Below are positions 45,901 to 57,067 of a stretch of DNA of 64,000 nucleotides, in pieces (the first letter of the stretch is position 1; each line of letters begins with the position of its first letter). Below the pieces are notes generated by a model, which saw only the letters and a list, made by a program, of their open reading frames with translations, was not told the DNA's origin and made no database searches. The stretch covers positions 29,353,163 through 29,417,162 of the forward strand of contig NC_035436.2 in assembly GCF_002127325.2 (NCBI RefSeq). Direction: 5' to 3'. Origin of the DNA: Helianthus annuus. Taxonomy: Eukaryota; Streptophyta; Magnoliopsida; Asterales; Asteraceae. A program made the position numbers and the translations under genes.

Positions 45901-47247
45901 GATGGGTTTGGGAAAAATGAATGTAAAGGTAGAGTGTAAGAGCATTCACATCCAATCCACTAAAAATATACATACATTTCACTAAAAACAACTCCTATAT
46001 CAGTATATTTCCACTAAAAACAAATATTTTTTCTCTCTCCTTTTCAATATATATTATATTTTTCTCTCTCTTTCACTCACAACCACTTTTAATATATATT
46101 AAAAAATTATAGTGGGTGAACAGTGTCCCCCCAAATATACAGATGAACAGTAATATTTTCTCTCTCCTCCCCTCACAATCACTTTTTATACTCTTTACAT
46201 TTTAAAAACCTCACACACTACATATGATGGACTGGAAGGGAATGCTCTAAGAAAAGATTTTCTTGGATACACTAATAATAACCTCCTTGTTCCAACACAC
46301 CACTTTTGAGATGAGTGGGCTTAGGTGGGGGTCCCACATCAACGAAAATCAGCCAAAAGGGAAGAATTTTTGCTTTATTTTTTTATTAAAATCTTGTTTA
46401 ATTTATAATCTTTAAGCATTTTTAGAACTTTGACATTTTTTTATAAAAATATCTACAAGGTTTTAAGCTCTAATATTTGAATGTAGTGTGACACTAGGTA
46501 AAATTAGTTCACCAAAATTTTTAGTTTGTAATTCGGGTGAAAAAGTCGGTTCGGGTCCTGTACCGGCTTAAATACTGACACCGTGTTTTGTTTAGATAAA
46601 TACATAACAAAAGTTATTTTTGCACATGTTTTATTATCCAAATAATTAATCCAACTTTTTAGACTAAAAATTTTATTATTTTTGGCACGGTTCCGGTACC
46701 GGCTTTACTGACTGGCAGTTTACTGAACTAGCCGTACAACTTAACGCAATAAGATTCGATTGCGGATTTTGTGTCGTTTTTAATACCCATTATATTATTT
46801 ATGTCAAATAATATTTATTTTTGGGTTTTCGGACAGTTACTGTTTTGTTCTGCGGAATGCTGTACACTTCCGCATGATTGCTGTATTTTTCTGCGGACTT
46901 GGACAATTTGGTTTTTAATTGCAATTTTGTAAATAATAAGGCACATATTATTTTTGGACAAAGCTTTTTATAGAATATTTGTGTAGACATATCCGTATGT
47001 CTTGTTTTTATCGTGTCAGACTGTACCACGACTAGTACTGACAAGTATTGTTTAATCGCGTTCCTATTGTTAGTCTAGGATATTGTTTCCAATCGCAACG
47101 GATTTATTATCATAATTTACTATGATTTTTGTAATTCCTAGACTCTCAAGACTTTAATTAATTAAAATCAAGTCGTATACGCGAAAATAAAAATTTAAAT
47201 AGTTGTTCAGGTTGTACGGAATTACCGGAATTTTGCCGATTATCACA
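42970..47247 (-). repeat. 5' LTR of element C (4278 bp with MITE)
   Basis: It pairs with 9060-13016. It is longer because of a 308-bp MITE with its 3-bp duplication (45940-46250) and an 11-bp insertion near 43724. It also carries the TGGGC/GCCCA hairpin array (43949-44360). The strong matches over both copies mark this as an LTR pair and not a chromosomal duplication. Confidence 0.95.
45940..46247. mobile_element. Tourist-like MITE (308 bp)
   Basis: The terminal inverted repeat is GAGCATTC..GAATGCTC, flanked by TAA on both sides (45937-45939, 46248-46250). The other LTR of C has the empty site with a single TAA. A 3-bp TAA/TTA duplication is typical of the PIF/Harbinger superfamily. It has no coding capacity and is AT-rich with CT-rich stretches (TTTCTCTCTC). 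Confidence 0.88.
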
Positions 47248-47252
47248 TGTTA

Positions 47253-48487
47253 TAACAGTTCATCAGGTTGGAACTGTTATACTTCATTCTGATCTGATTG
47301 TTCATAATGTTCTTTTTGTTCCTGAATTCAAGCATAATCTGCTTTCTGTTTCTAAATTGTGTCATGATAATCAAGGCATTGTTTACTTTTCTAATAAAAG
47401 TTGTTTGTTGTAGGCCTCATCAATGAAGAGGCCCCTGGGTCTTGGTGATCACCTAGATGGGCTCTACATTCTCAAAGCAAACACTCCTTTTCATTGTTTC
47501 AACACTTCTTTGTTTACCACTTCTACTTGTAATTCTACTGTTTCAAGTACTATATGGCATCATAGGCTTGGACATTTCCCAACCTATAAAATGAAACAAT
47601 TATATGTCATTTCTAATAAAAATTTGCATGTTCTTGATCATTGTTCAATCTGTCCTGAAGCTAGGCAACATTGCTTGCCTTTTCCCACTAGAACACGTTC
47701 CACTAAGGCTATTTTTGATTTATTGCATGTTGATGTTTGGGGACCATATAAAACAACCACTTATAACGGCTGTAAATACTTTTTGACAATCGTGGATGAT
47801 TTTAGTCGAACCACTTGGACCCATTTACTCGCAACTAAAGGCAATGCTTTTGTTGTTTTGCAAGCTTTTATTGAAATGGTTAAAAGACAATTTACTATCA
47901 AAGTAAAATGCATAAGATCAGATAATGCATTTGAATTGGGCAGTAGTATAGAACGTGCTACTTATCTCAGATCTAAAGGCATTCTTCATCAAACCATTTG
48001 CCCTCATGTTGACCAGTAGAACGGGGTGGTTGAGAGAAAACATAAACACCTTTTGGAAACCTCAAGGGCTTTATTGTTTCAATCTAATCTTCCTTTAATA
48101 TTATGTGGAGATTGTGTTTTAACGGCTACTCATTTAATCAATCTTTATCCTACACCTTTACTCGATAACAAAACTCCTTTTGAAGTTCTAACACAAAAGC
48201 CTGCTTCATACTCACATCTTAAAGCTTTTGGATGTTTGTGTTATGCTTCAACCTTTAAACAAGGAAGAGACAAGTTTCAACCTCGAGCTACACCTTGTTT
48301 ATTCATCGGCTATCCCATTGCAAAGAAAGGTTACAAGTTGTATAACCTAGACACTGATACTACATTTGTTTCAAGAGATGTGGTATTTTTTGAACACTTG
48401 TTTCCTTCTTTGCACAATCCTTAACAATGCTTCAGTCTTTCCTCCTCTTTCAATTGAACATTTCAACTCTTTCTTTGATGATTCATC
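47253..48487 (+). pseudogene. pol: Element B protease end and integrase, broken
   Basis: It resumes directly after element C with ITVHQVGTVILHSDLIVHNVLFVPEFKHNLLSVSKLC, the end of the copia protease. GAG-pre-integrase (IWHHRLGHFPTYKMKQL..CSICPEARQ), the integrase core (LLHVDVWGPYKT; FLTIVDDFSRTTW; IRSDNAFE; NGVVERKHKHLLE) and the C-terminal IN region (FGCLCYAST..FIGYPIAKKGYKLYNLDT) follow. Stops are TAG at 47411-47413 and at 48017-48019 (before NGVVERKH), and a frameshift lies after 48420. Element F then cuts the frame in a Ser-rich linker (DDSS). Confidence 0.9.
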
Positions 48488-49129
48488 TGTTGGTGCACTT
48501 GTGTCTGTACTTTGTCTGTATTCGGTCAATATGTAAAACGATGTCCTTGATAGTCCTGTAAGTTTGACCAAGTCAACCATCCTCCTAGTTTGACTTGGCC
48601 AAACAGTTAGTATATGAGATGTCTGAGTCGAAGGATTGCTCATCGAAGGATAGTTTAGATCCTTCGATGAACTCGCAAGATAAACCTTCGATGGATGATT
48701 GATAGACCTCGATAGATCATCCTTCGAGGTCCCTGTGAATCCTTCGATAACAGTCTAATTGAAAGATGAACCTTCGATCAGTAATTCTGATCCTTCGACC
48801 AGACTTCCTGTGTTTGGGTATAAATACCCATGCAGTGTGTTCATTTGATATAGAGATGCACACAGAAAGATAGACTCGAGAGATAGAGAGTGCATTCTGT
48901 CAAGAACACACACACACTTAGAGAGTTTGCAAAACTGATTTGTAAACATTGTGCTTGTAACTGGAACCTTTCATACGCATTAATACAAGTGGTGTTAATC
49001 GGTGAACCTTGTGTGTCTTGTGTTTGTGATTGTCTCAACTCGGTTGCACTCTAGCTTGGATTCCGCACTTGCTAGTTTGTTAACATAACAAGGTTAAGGT
49101 TGAACCTCATCCTCCGAGAGGGACCTACA
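48488..49129 (+). repeat. 5' LTR of element F (642 bp)
   Basis: It has TG..CA ends. Upstream of the TATA box (TATAAATA at 48819-48826, inside the palindrome TGGGTA-TAAA-TACCCA) lies an array of about ten (A)TCCTTCGA / TCGAAGGAT motifs (48635-48800). The PBS follows the LTR by two bases. Confidence 0.95.
48819..48826 (+). promoter_or_regulatory. TATA box of element F LTR
   Basis: TATAAATA is centred in an inverted repeat GGGTA/TACCC. The same site in the 3' LTR is at about 59132. The motif array lies directly upstream. Confidence 0.8.
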
Positions 49130-49131
49130 AG

Positions 49132-49143
49132 TGGTATCAGAGC
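49132..49143 (+). promoter_or_regulatory. Primer binding site of element F (tRNA-iMet)
   Basis: TGGTATCAGAGC follows the LTR end CCTACA after two bases. Confidence 0.94.
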
Positions 49144-49504
49144 CAAGGCTCTTTCCCTTGTTAAAAACCGAGTTTTCTACAAGTTCTTTGGTGTGTTTGG
49201 ACACTTGGTTTAGCACCCGTTTTTGGTGGTTTTCTTGCATTTTTAAACATAAAAACGTGTTCTAAACTAACCGGGTGTGTTCAAGATTGGGTTGGGTAAC
49301 TTAAAACTTGTTTTTAAGAAACTTGGTAATTTCCGGCCAAAATTCCGGCTTATCTCCGGTGACCGGGTTCTGGATAAGATTTTCCATTTTGGGAATATTT
49401 TATTAGTCAAATCCTGTTTGGTGAAAAGGTAAGGTCTGACCATACCCTTTTGCCGAAAGTTGACCACCAACCCATCACCTTTTTCACCAACCTGTTTTCT
49501 CAGT

Positions 49505-49805
49505 GTCAGTTGTGTCAGTTCCATTCGAAAGATATCCTTCGAAGTCGAAAGATTATCTTTCGATCAAAGGAGGTTCGACAGATAACCATCCTTCGAACAA
49601 TCTTTCGAAGTCTGTGATCTATCTTTCGAGCCAAGGAATCTTTTCGAAGGATATATATTCGAAAGATAAGGATCTTTCAATTGTGAATCTTTCGAAATCT
49701 TTGGAAGTCATTGTTCGAAATTCAACAGTGATCTTTCGAACACTGTTGATCCTTCGAACAAGTGTTGATCCTTCGAACAAATTGTATCTTTCGATTATTG
49801 TCTGT
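49505..49805 (+). repeat. Leader TTCGAA-type motif array of element F
   Basis: Roughly twenty copies of TTCGAA(A/G)GAT, ATCTTTCGA or ATCCTTCGAAC occur in both orientations within 300 bp, between the PBS and gag. The core TTCGAA is a palindrome. The same motif fills the U3 of the LTR. The stretch from 49144 to 49504 shows nothing else. Confidence 0.85.
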
Positions 49806-49858
49806 TTGAATTTAACAAGTTTGTGTTTGTGAAGGTCTTTTATTAGTATCTCATCAAA

Positions 49859-52214
49859 ATGAGTTGTACAAGTCCTTGGGACTGGAGTATTGACTCACAA
49901 TCTAGTCAAGAACTAACCTCTGCTGCAGCTTGGGTGAAAAGTATGTTTCCATTGCCATCAATCAGTCCAAGTCAATGGGCATTGGTATCCAATCAAAGTC
50001 AAAGCATTCAAAATCTTCTGATTAGTGAGAGCGAAACGGGCAGCAACAATCGTCCACCAAAGTTGAACCATATGAACGACTTTCCATCATGGAAAAGCCG
50101 CTTTCACACGTATGTTCAAGGGCAAAGCACCGATCTTTGGACGTGTTTTATCAATGCATTCAATGATAATCTTGAAGTTGCAGCGTCCACTTCAGAAGGT
50201 TAAGGCTTTTGCTACACTTACACAAGCACTCAACAAAGATATCTATCATCAGTTCTCCTACTGCAAGAACACGAAAACATTGTGGGATGCCTTAGTTGCT
50301 AGAGGAGGAGGCAATGCAGCTACTCGAAAGTCTCGTCATGATTTGTTGAAGAAAGAGTTTGAATCGTTTCAGTTTTTGGAAAACAAAACTCTAAATGATA
50401 TGACAACACGTTTCTATCATCTGATTAGTGAAATGTGTGCTTATGGGGTTGTCTCTACTCAACAAGACATGGTGAATAAGTTTGCTGACGCCTTACCTCC
50501 AAAGTGGAGTTCTTTTATTGAGTTGTTGAAGCATACTGGAACTCTAGACACGGTTAACATCTATGAGTTCATTCAGAAGCTAGAACATAAAAATGATGAA
50601 GAAATCAGGAAAGCAAAGCGAGCTCCTGCTCCTCAGAATACAGAAATGTACTTTCCAGGCTTCGATGCTTTGGCAAGATCCGCTGCAGCTCAGCAACCTA
50701 AACTGCAAACTGCATTTGTGTCCAACACAAGTTCCTTTCCGTTTCCTCAAACAACTGCAGCTCCTGTTTTTGATCCAAGATCATATGTTCCAACACCTCA
50801 GGTTAACCCGGCACAACCCCAATTTGATCCAAGATCTTACATCCCAGTTCCATCACAGCCACAAGTTCAACCACCACAACAAGCTCATTTCTCAAACAAT
50901 CCTCAACCCTCAAACCCTAACACTGTTCGTGTTGACACTTCAAACCTTTCCCAAGTTAGTATTGAAGTAGCAAAGGAGCATGTAGAACTTATCAATACTA
51001 TGGTCAGTGCTTACTGCGGGTTAGTTGCGGGTCATATTGGAAACATCAACATGACCCATGAAGATTACCAACAGATTGACAAGGATGAAATGGAGTTGAT
51101 GGATATTAAGTGGGCTTTTGCTAGTGCAGTTAGAAGGGCCAAAGACTTCATGGCTCGTACTGGTAAAACTTCGTTGGAAGGAAAGAAAGACACGAAGTAT
51201 GGGTTTGATATTAATGCTGTCACATGCTTTAATTGTGGCAAGAAAGGGCACTTCAAATGTGAGTGCACTCGACCAACAAAACAAGGCAATCATAACCCTT
51301 TTAGAGACCAGACGAGGACTTCGAATGTGAATGCCCAACAAGATAACCAAGACAGGAGGATTGTGGCAGTCAACAACAATCAGAATCAGTCTGGACCATC
51401 AAATCCCAATCGGGCTTTGACAGTTCAAGCTGATGAAGGATGTGACTGGTCTGTGCAATTTAGAGAAGGTGATCAGGGTGGTGGAATAGCTTGTTATGCA
51501 AAGATTATCAATCACATCAAGCATGTTCATAAGGAAGAATTTTCTGAGAGTGATGACAGCTCCGGTTACTCTGGTAGTTCTGATGAAGAAGGCTCTGTTT
51601 CTGGGGATAATCAATCTGAACCTGATGTCAAGGAGGTAGGAGGTGTTGATATTCAAGATCTACTGAATGAAGCTGATGAGCTTAAATGTCAGAAATCAAT
51701 TCTGATTAGGAGGGCTGCTACTGCATCAAAGGAAATGGAGAAGTTCTTTTCTGAAGATGGAGCTTTTTCTTTTCAAACTGCCTTTATGGCAAACGTCTCA
51801 GCCTCTTCGAGTCAGGTAAATTCTGAGCCTCCTGCTCCTAGTGTTTGTAAATCATGTGCTGATATGAAGCTTGAATCAGAAAAGCTTCATAGTCATAATC
51901 AGAATTTGGTTATTGAACTGTCGAAATGCAAAGAGGCGAACATGGCTTTAACTCGGAATGAAAAAGAATTTAAATCTGTAATAGAAACATTAAAGAAAAG
52001 TGTGTCCGAGGTTAACAAAGTGGTTTACCATAAACAGATAAGTATAAATGAATACATAAATCTTGTTGAGGAAACCAAGAAGCAGCTAGCCATTGCCAAA
52101 TGTGAGCATGATGCGATCAAACGGAAATTGGAAAGTTATTCTAACTCCCGATTTGTGCTTGATCACATCATCGATGTTCAACAACTGAAGGGAGATCAAA
52201 AGGGCATAGGATAA
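49859..52214 (+). pseudogene. gag: Element F gag, one frameshift
   Basis: ATG at 49859 (MSCTSPWDWSIDSQSSQ). The first 110 residues include LNHMNDFPSWKSRFHTYV, then an indel near 50195 moves the reading into the frame with AFATLTQALNKDIYHQFSYCKNTKTLWDALV (the UBN2-type gag domain). A Pro/Gln-rich linker (50700-50930), a second capsid-like part and a zinc knuckle (CFNCGKKGHFKCEC near 51228) follow. After this come an acidic Ser-rich stretch (ESDDSSGYSGSSDEEGS) and a long coiled-coil-like tail (ELSKCKEANMALTRNEKEFKSVIETLKK). The frame stops at TAA 52212, but similar sequence continues in the same frame beyond. Confidence 0.88.
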
Positions 52215-53606
52215 AAGAAATGCCCGCCCCCTTTGAGGCATAACTATACCAAGATGCCCGATGAGGAAGATATGCCACGGTATGAACCCAGTGTGCCTCT
52301 GAACTTTGAGGAATTTTCTACTGGCCTAGGGTTCAAACCGGACAATTCTTCAAACACATTCGCAAAGCAGCAAGAAGTTTCAACATCCATGAAGCAAGGT
52401 CCTCCAATTATCGAGGACTATGAGTCATCGGATGATGAATCTGAATTGGATGTAATTGATCAGGATAAATCACTTGGCAAGATGAAAGGAGTAGTCATTC
52501 CCCTTGAGAATCACATCCTGTGTGATCCTGATACTCCTGCTGTTTCATCAGTCGAGAAACAAGTGATAGATCCTGTTAAGGTTGAAAAGAAGTCTGTGTC
52601 TACTGTTAAAAGCAGCAATGTGTTTTACACATTGGTTGGTGGTGATAAAATTTACTCAGATCATGATTTCCCAATTGAAAATGTTAATCAGTCCTTGATT
52701 GATAAAGTTTTTGAAGATAATACAAACAAATTTTTGGGAAAAACTCTTCCGGGAATTGTAGTAACACAGTGTGATCCAATTCCTAAGGATGAGATAAGAA
52801 AACAGTTTGGTAATCAAAAATCACCAACCACTCAACAACAACCCAGTGCTTCTAAGATTAGACAACCAATCAAACGAGCTCAAAAGCCTTCATGTCTCTC
52901 AAATGAAATCTGAAACAAAAGGAGCTCGAGTTCAAAATAAAGCAAAAGATGTCAAGTTCGTGTCATCCAAGGGTACTGATAAGATTGAAACTTTTGAGAA
53001 CAAATCGAACACTGATTTTGTAAAACAAGTAACAATCTTAAAACGTAACAATGATAACAATTACACTCAACATACAAATGGGTGTGATGAAAAGGCTAGT
53101 ACCTCTGGTTCCACAAGCTCGACATCCCATGGTCAATCAAGTTCTCCCAAATTTGTTGAAAGGAGAACATGCTTTAAATGTGGGGAATTTGGGCATATCA
53201 TTAAAAATTGCCCAAATGCTCCAAAAGAAAAATTTGTTGAGAAAACTCCACCTGAAAAGGTTCACCCTCAACGTCAGTCAGTTTCACCAAAACGTGATAA
53301 ACGAACTATTAAAGAACAAGAATTGAAACTACGACGTAAGAATGTAAAAACTGTTGAAAAAGCTTTAAAACCTGAAGATAAAACAGGTAAAAGGGAACCA
53401 AGTGTGTCACAGCCGTAAAAGCCAGAGTCTTCAAAAACAATTTACAATACTCAATCTGGTAGGCAAAAAGAAACTTGGAGACCTAAAACGGGTGATAGTT
53501 TAGGGGGAGTTAATGTGTTTGAGAATCATCAACAGATCGAGATCACGTTTCGTGATGCTCAGGGACGACCCAAGACCACTACGGCTTGGGTCCCCATTCT
53601 CAACTG
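52215..53606 (+). pseudogene. Element F region between gag and pol, second zinc knuckle
   Basis: The frame continues from gag (KKCPPPLRHNYTKMPDEEDMPRYEPSVPLNFEEF) to a frameshift near 52900, then in another frame through a second CCHC knuckle (CFKCGEFGHIIKNC, about 53170-53211), a Lys-rich tail, a TAA at 53416-53418, and ..TTTAWVPILN up to 53606. A second knuckle about 1.9 kb after the first is unusual for a plain copia gag. A purine run TAGGGGGAG at 53501-53509 may be a central polypurine tract. Confidence 0.78.
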
Positions 53607-56600
53607 ATCTTTGAACGACATGTGCAGGGTGTTCCAGGAGGAACTATTAATAGTCATTGGATTGTTGATAGTGGAGCATCCAGGCACATGACTGGCGACT
53701 TACGGCTTCTGTACGACGTGAGAAATATTAGAGGAGGCTATGTCGCATTTGCGGGAGACAAAGGCGGATATATCACTGGAGAGGGAAGTATCTCCAATGG
53801 TATTGTATGCTTCGATAAGATCAATTATGTTAAGCAAATTGATCATAATCTTCTGAGCGTGTCGCAAATTTGCGATAAAAGGTTCACCGTGCATTTTGAC
53901 GATGCCGGCTGTTATGTGCTAAAACCCGGATTCAAAATTCCACAAGAATGGATTCTCTTATCGGCTCCGAGAGTTAATGACCTTTACATTCTCGACATGA
54001 GCCAGGCGATTACTACATCTGCACAAGTCACTTGCTTTTTCTCAAAAGCCACAGAAAAGGAGTCTATATCTTGGCACAGAAGAATGGGACACATTCACTT
54101 GAGGAAAATGAACCATCTGGTGAAGAATAATCTTGTGAATGGTGTTCCCGTGAGAAGTTTTCATTTACAAGATATCTGTGTATCGTGTCAGAAGGGGAAG
54201 CAAACGAAGAAATCCCATCCTTTAAAGAAAATCAACACGGTCAGCATGCTGCTCGAACGTCTTCATATGGACCTTTTTGGACCTATGAAGCACAAGACAA
54301 TGTTCCGTGATGCCTATTGTCTAGTAGTTACTGATGACTACTCTAGATTTTCTTGGGTATCCTTCATGGCACACAAGAGTGAAACTCCTGGCATCCTCAA
54401 GGATCTTCTTACAATGTTGGAGAATCTCTATTCTTTGAAAGTGAAGAGGATCTGAAGCGACAATGGAACCGAATTCAAGAATCAATTTATGGATGAGTTT
54501 TGTACTTCTAAAGGCATTCTTCATGAGTACAGTTCTCGTTATACTCCACAACAAAATGGTGTCGCGGAGAGGAAGAATCGAACGATAATTGAAATTGCAA
54601 GAACAATGTTAGTAGAGTCGGAACTCCCTATTCAATTCTGGGGGGAGGCTGTGTCGACTGCGTGCTACACATTGAACAGAGTTCTTACAGTAAAGAGACA
54701 TGGCAAAACTTGCTTCGAACTCCTTCAGAAAAGGAAACCGGATCTTTCTTACCTAGAACCGTTTGGTGCTCCATGTACTATGATTGAGCCGGATGGAAAG
54801 TTTGGAGCTAAAGCTATCGAGGGTTTCTTCCTTGGATATGCTACTCCGAATTTTCGTGTTTGGAATCTGAATACCAAAAAGATTGAGCTATGGAGTGAGG
54901 TAAGGGTTCAAAGGTACACGAGTCCTGTTAGGGCTCCGGGTGATCCGTGGATGTTCGATTATGATGGACTATTTGACTCTTTCAATCTGCCAACCTTTGA
55001 TGAAGAGTCAGCAGCGGCTTTAATGTTGTTTGAAAGTGACAACGCTACTGTCTCGCCATTGGTTAGACCTGTTCTTGTTAATCCACAAAGTTCTTCATCG
55101 GTTAACAATACAGTTCAAAATGAGGTATATGAAGATGCTGCTGATTACAATGAGTCTTCAGAAGATGATGAATATCATGATGCAGCAGAAGGATCTTCAG
55201 CTCCAGTTGCTCCTGTTCAAGGTGCTTCTGTTGATACACCTCATGTGTAGAATGAGGACACTGCTGAAGGGAATGCATCCACCTCTACACACATCCCAGG
55301 TGTGGAGTTGGTTGTTGATCTTAATTTTAACAATTTGGGTATCAATGCTCGTGTGCCAGATAATCCTGAAATGAGGATTCATGATACCCATCCCCAGCAG
55401 AACATAATAGGAGATGTCCATCGCGGTGTGCAGACGCGTAATCAGCTGAGAAACAACCAGAATGCTGGTTTGTATTCAGCTATAAGAGAATCTGGGCAAC
55501 AAAATGATTGGTCCTTCGCGTGTTACGTATCACAAGAAGAACCAAAATCGTGGAAAGAAGCGTTGAAAGACAGTGCTTGGGTTGAAGCCATGCAGGAAGA
55601 ATTGCAGCAATTTCAAAAGCTTGGTGTTTGGAAGCTTGTTGAAAAACCCGAGAACTACAAGAAAATTGGCACTCGATGGGTTTTCAAATGCAAGAAGGAC
55701 GACCGTGGAGTGGTTATTCGAAACAAAGCACGTTTAGTCGTTCAAGGTTTTCGACAGATAGAAGGGATCGACTACAACGAAGTCTATGCACCAGTTGCAC
55801 GTCTTGAAGCAATTCGAATCTTTCTAGCCTATGCATCTTTCAAAGGATTCAAGGTTTATCAAATGGACGTGAAAAGTGCATTCTTACATGGTGTGGTTGA
55901 AGAAGAGGTGTACGTCGAACAGCCTCCAGGTTTTGAAGATCCTATCCATCCCGATCGGGTTTGGTTGCTCAACAAAGCTCTCTATGGTCTTCATCAAGCA
56001 CCGCGAGCTTGGTATGCAACCTTATCTAACTATCTACTGGAGAACGGTTTTCAAAGAGGTCTTATCGATTGTACTCTCTTCATCAAAGAACAAGATGGAG
56101 ATCTTCTTCTGGTACAGGTATATGTTGATGATATTATTTTTGGTTCTACTAATGATGTCTTGTGTAGGAATTTCGAGCGCATTATGCAGGATAAATTCGA
56201 GATGAGTGCTATGGGGGAAATGACCTTCTTCTTGGGCCTACAAGTGCAACAAACGGAGTCTGGGATATTCATCCGTTAGACTAAATATGTTGGTGACATC
56301 TTGAGCCGGTTCCAGATGTCTGATGGAACGCCCATTGGTACCCCATTGGCGATAAATCACGGAATTACTCCAGATTTGAAGGGAGAAGCTGTTAGCCCCT
56401 CATATTATCGCGCTATGATCGGATCTCTTATGTACCTCACAGCATCAAGACCAGACATAATGTACCCAACGTGCCTGCTTGCCAGATATCAAGTCAATCC
56501 GAAGGACTCACATCTTGCAGCTGTAAAAAGGATTTTTCGTTATTTGAAGGGTTACCCAGACACCGGTCTATGGTACCCTAGGGATAATAACTTTGACTTG

Positions 56601-57067
56601 GTCGCATTCAGTGATTCTGATTTTGGCGGATGCAAAATCGACGGCAAATCCACATCGGCTGGATGTCAGTTTTAGGAAATCGCCTAGTCACATGGCAGTG
56701 CAAGAAGCAGACGTGTGTCGCTACATCAACATGTGAAGCTGAATACATTGCTGCCTCAAGTTGTTGCTCCCAAGTTCTGTGGATCCAACAACAATTGCGG
56801 GACTATGGTTTTGAATTCCAAACTACTCCTATTTACGTTGATAATTCTGTTGCATTACAGATCACTAGAAATCCTGTGCAGCATTCAAAGACCAAACACA
56901 TCGAAATCAAATATCACTTCATACGTGATTGCTTTGAGAAAAGGCTAATTGATGTTGTTAAGGTCCACACCGATGACCAACGTGCCGACCTTTTTACCAA
57001 AGCATTTAACAAATCAAGATTTGACTTTTTATTATTGGTAAACGGCATTAAGGTCAAGCCAGAGTAA
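53586..57067 (+). pseudogene. pol: Element F pol (PR-IN-RT-RH) with stops
   Basis: One frame holds the protease (HWIVDSGASRHMTGD), GAG-pre-integrase (SWHRRMGHIHLRKMNHL..CVSCQKGKQ), integrase (LHMDLFGPMK; VTDDYSRFSW; NGVAERKNRTIIEIARTML), a long acidic linker (55090-55460), RT ([43 protein letters not shown]) and RNase H. Nonsense codons are TGA 54453, TAG 55248 and TAG 56277. A frameshift near 56670 leads to the RNase H end (CKKQTCVATSTCEAEYIAAS; TKHIEIKYHFIRD; TKAF), stopping at 57067. The RT catalytic YVDD is intact. Domain order PR-IN-RT-RH is diagnostic of copia. Confidence 0.93.

Larger units (their letters stand above)
9060..47247 (-). mobile_element. Gypsy element C (Tekay-type chromovirus), inserted in B
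   Basis: This is a complete LTR retrotransposon, transcribed leftwards and carrying the nested element D. Its ends are TGTCACACCCC (9060) and TTATCACA (47247), flanked by target duplication TGTTA (9055-9059 and 47248-47252). The 3' LTR is 9060-13016 and the 5' LTR 42970-47247, with PPT beside the former and PBS beside the latter. Internal DNA is 13017-18649 plus 42150-42969. By eye the LTRs differ at about two dozen sites over about 3.95 kb (roughly 0.6%), plus small indels and one MITE. Pol is broken by stops and frameshifts and gag is mostly deleted. Confidence 0.95.

Noticed and set aside
45724..45945. 73-codon minus-strand frame in the 5' LTR of C
   Set aside because: It may be a leader peptide after the inferred transcription start, but the other LTR lacks it because the MITE supplies its start. 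Not supported.
9060..47247. Large direct repeats (9060-13016/42970-47247, 18650-22046/29498-32671, 32672-35316/39272-41916) as segmental duplications
   Set aside because: Each pair has TG..CA ends, a PBS next to one copy, a PPT next to the other and 5-bp target duplications outside. They are LTR pairs.
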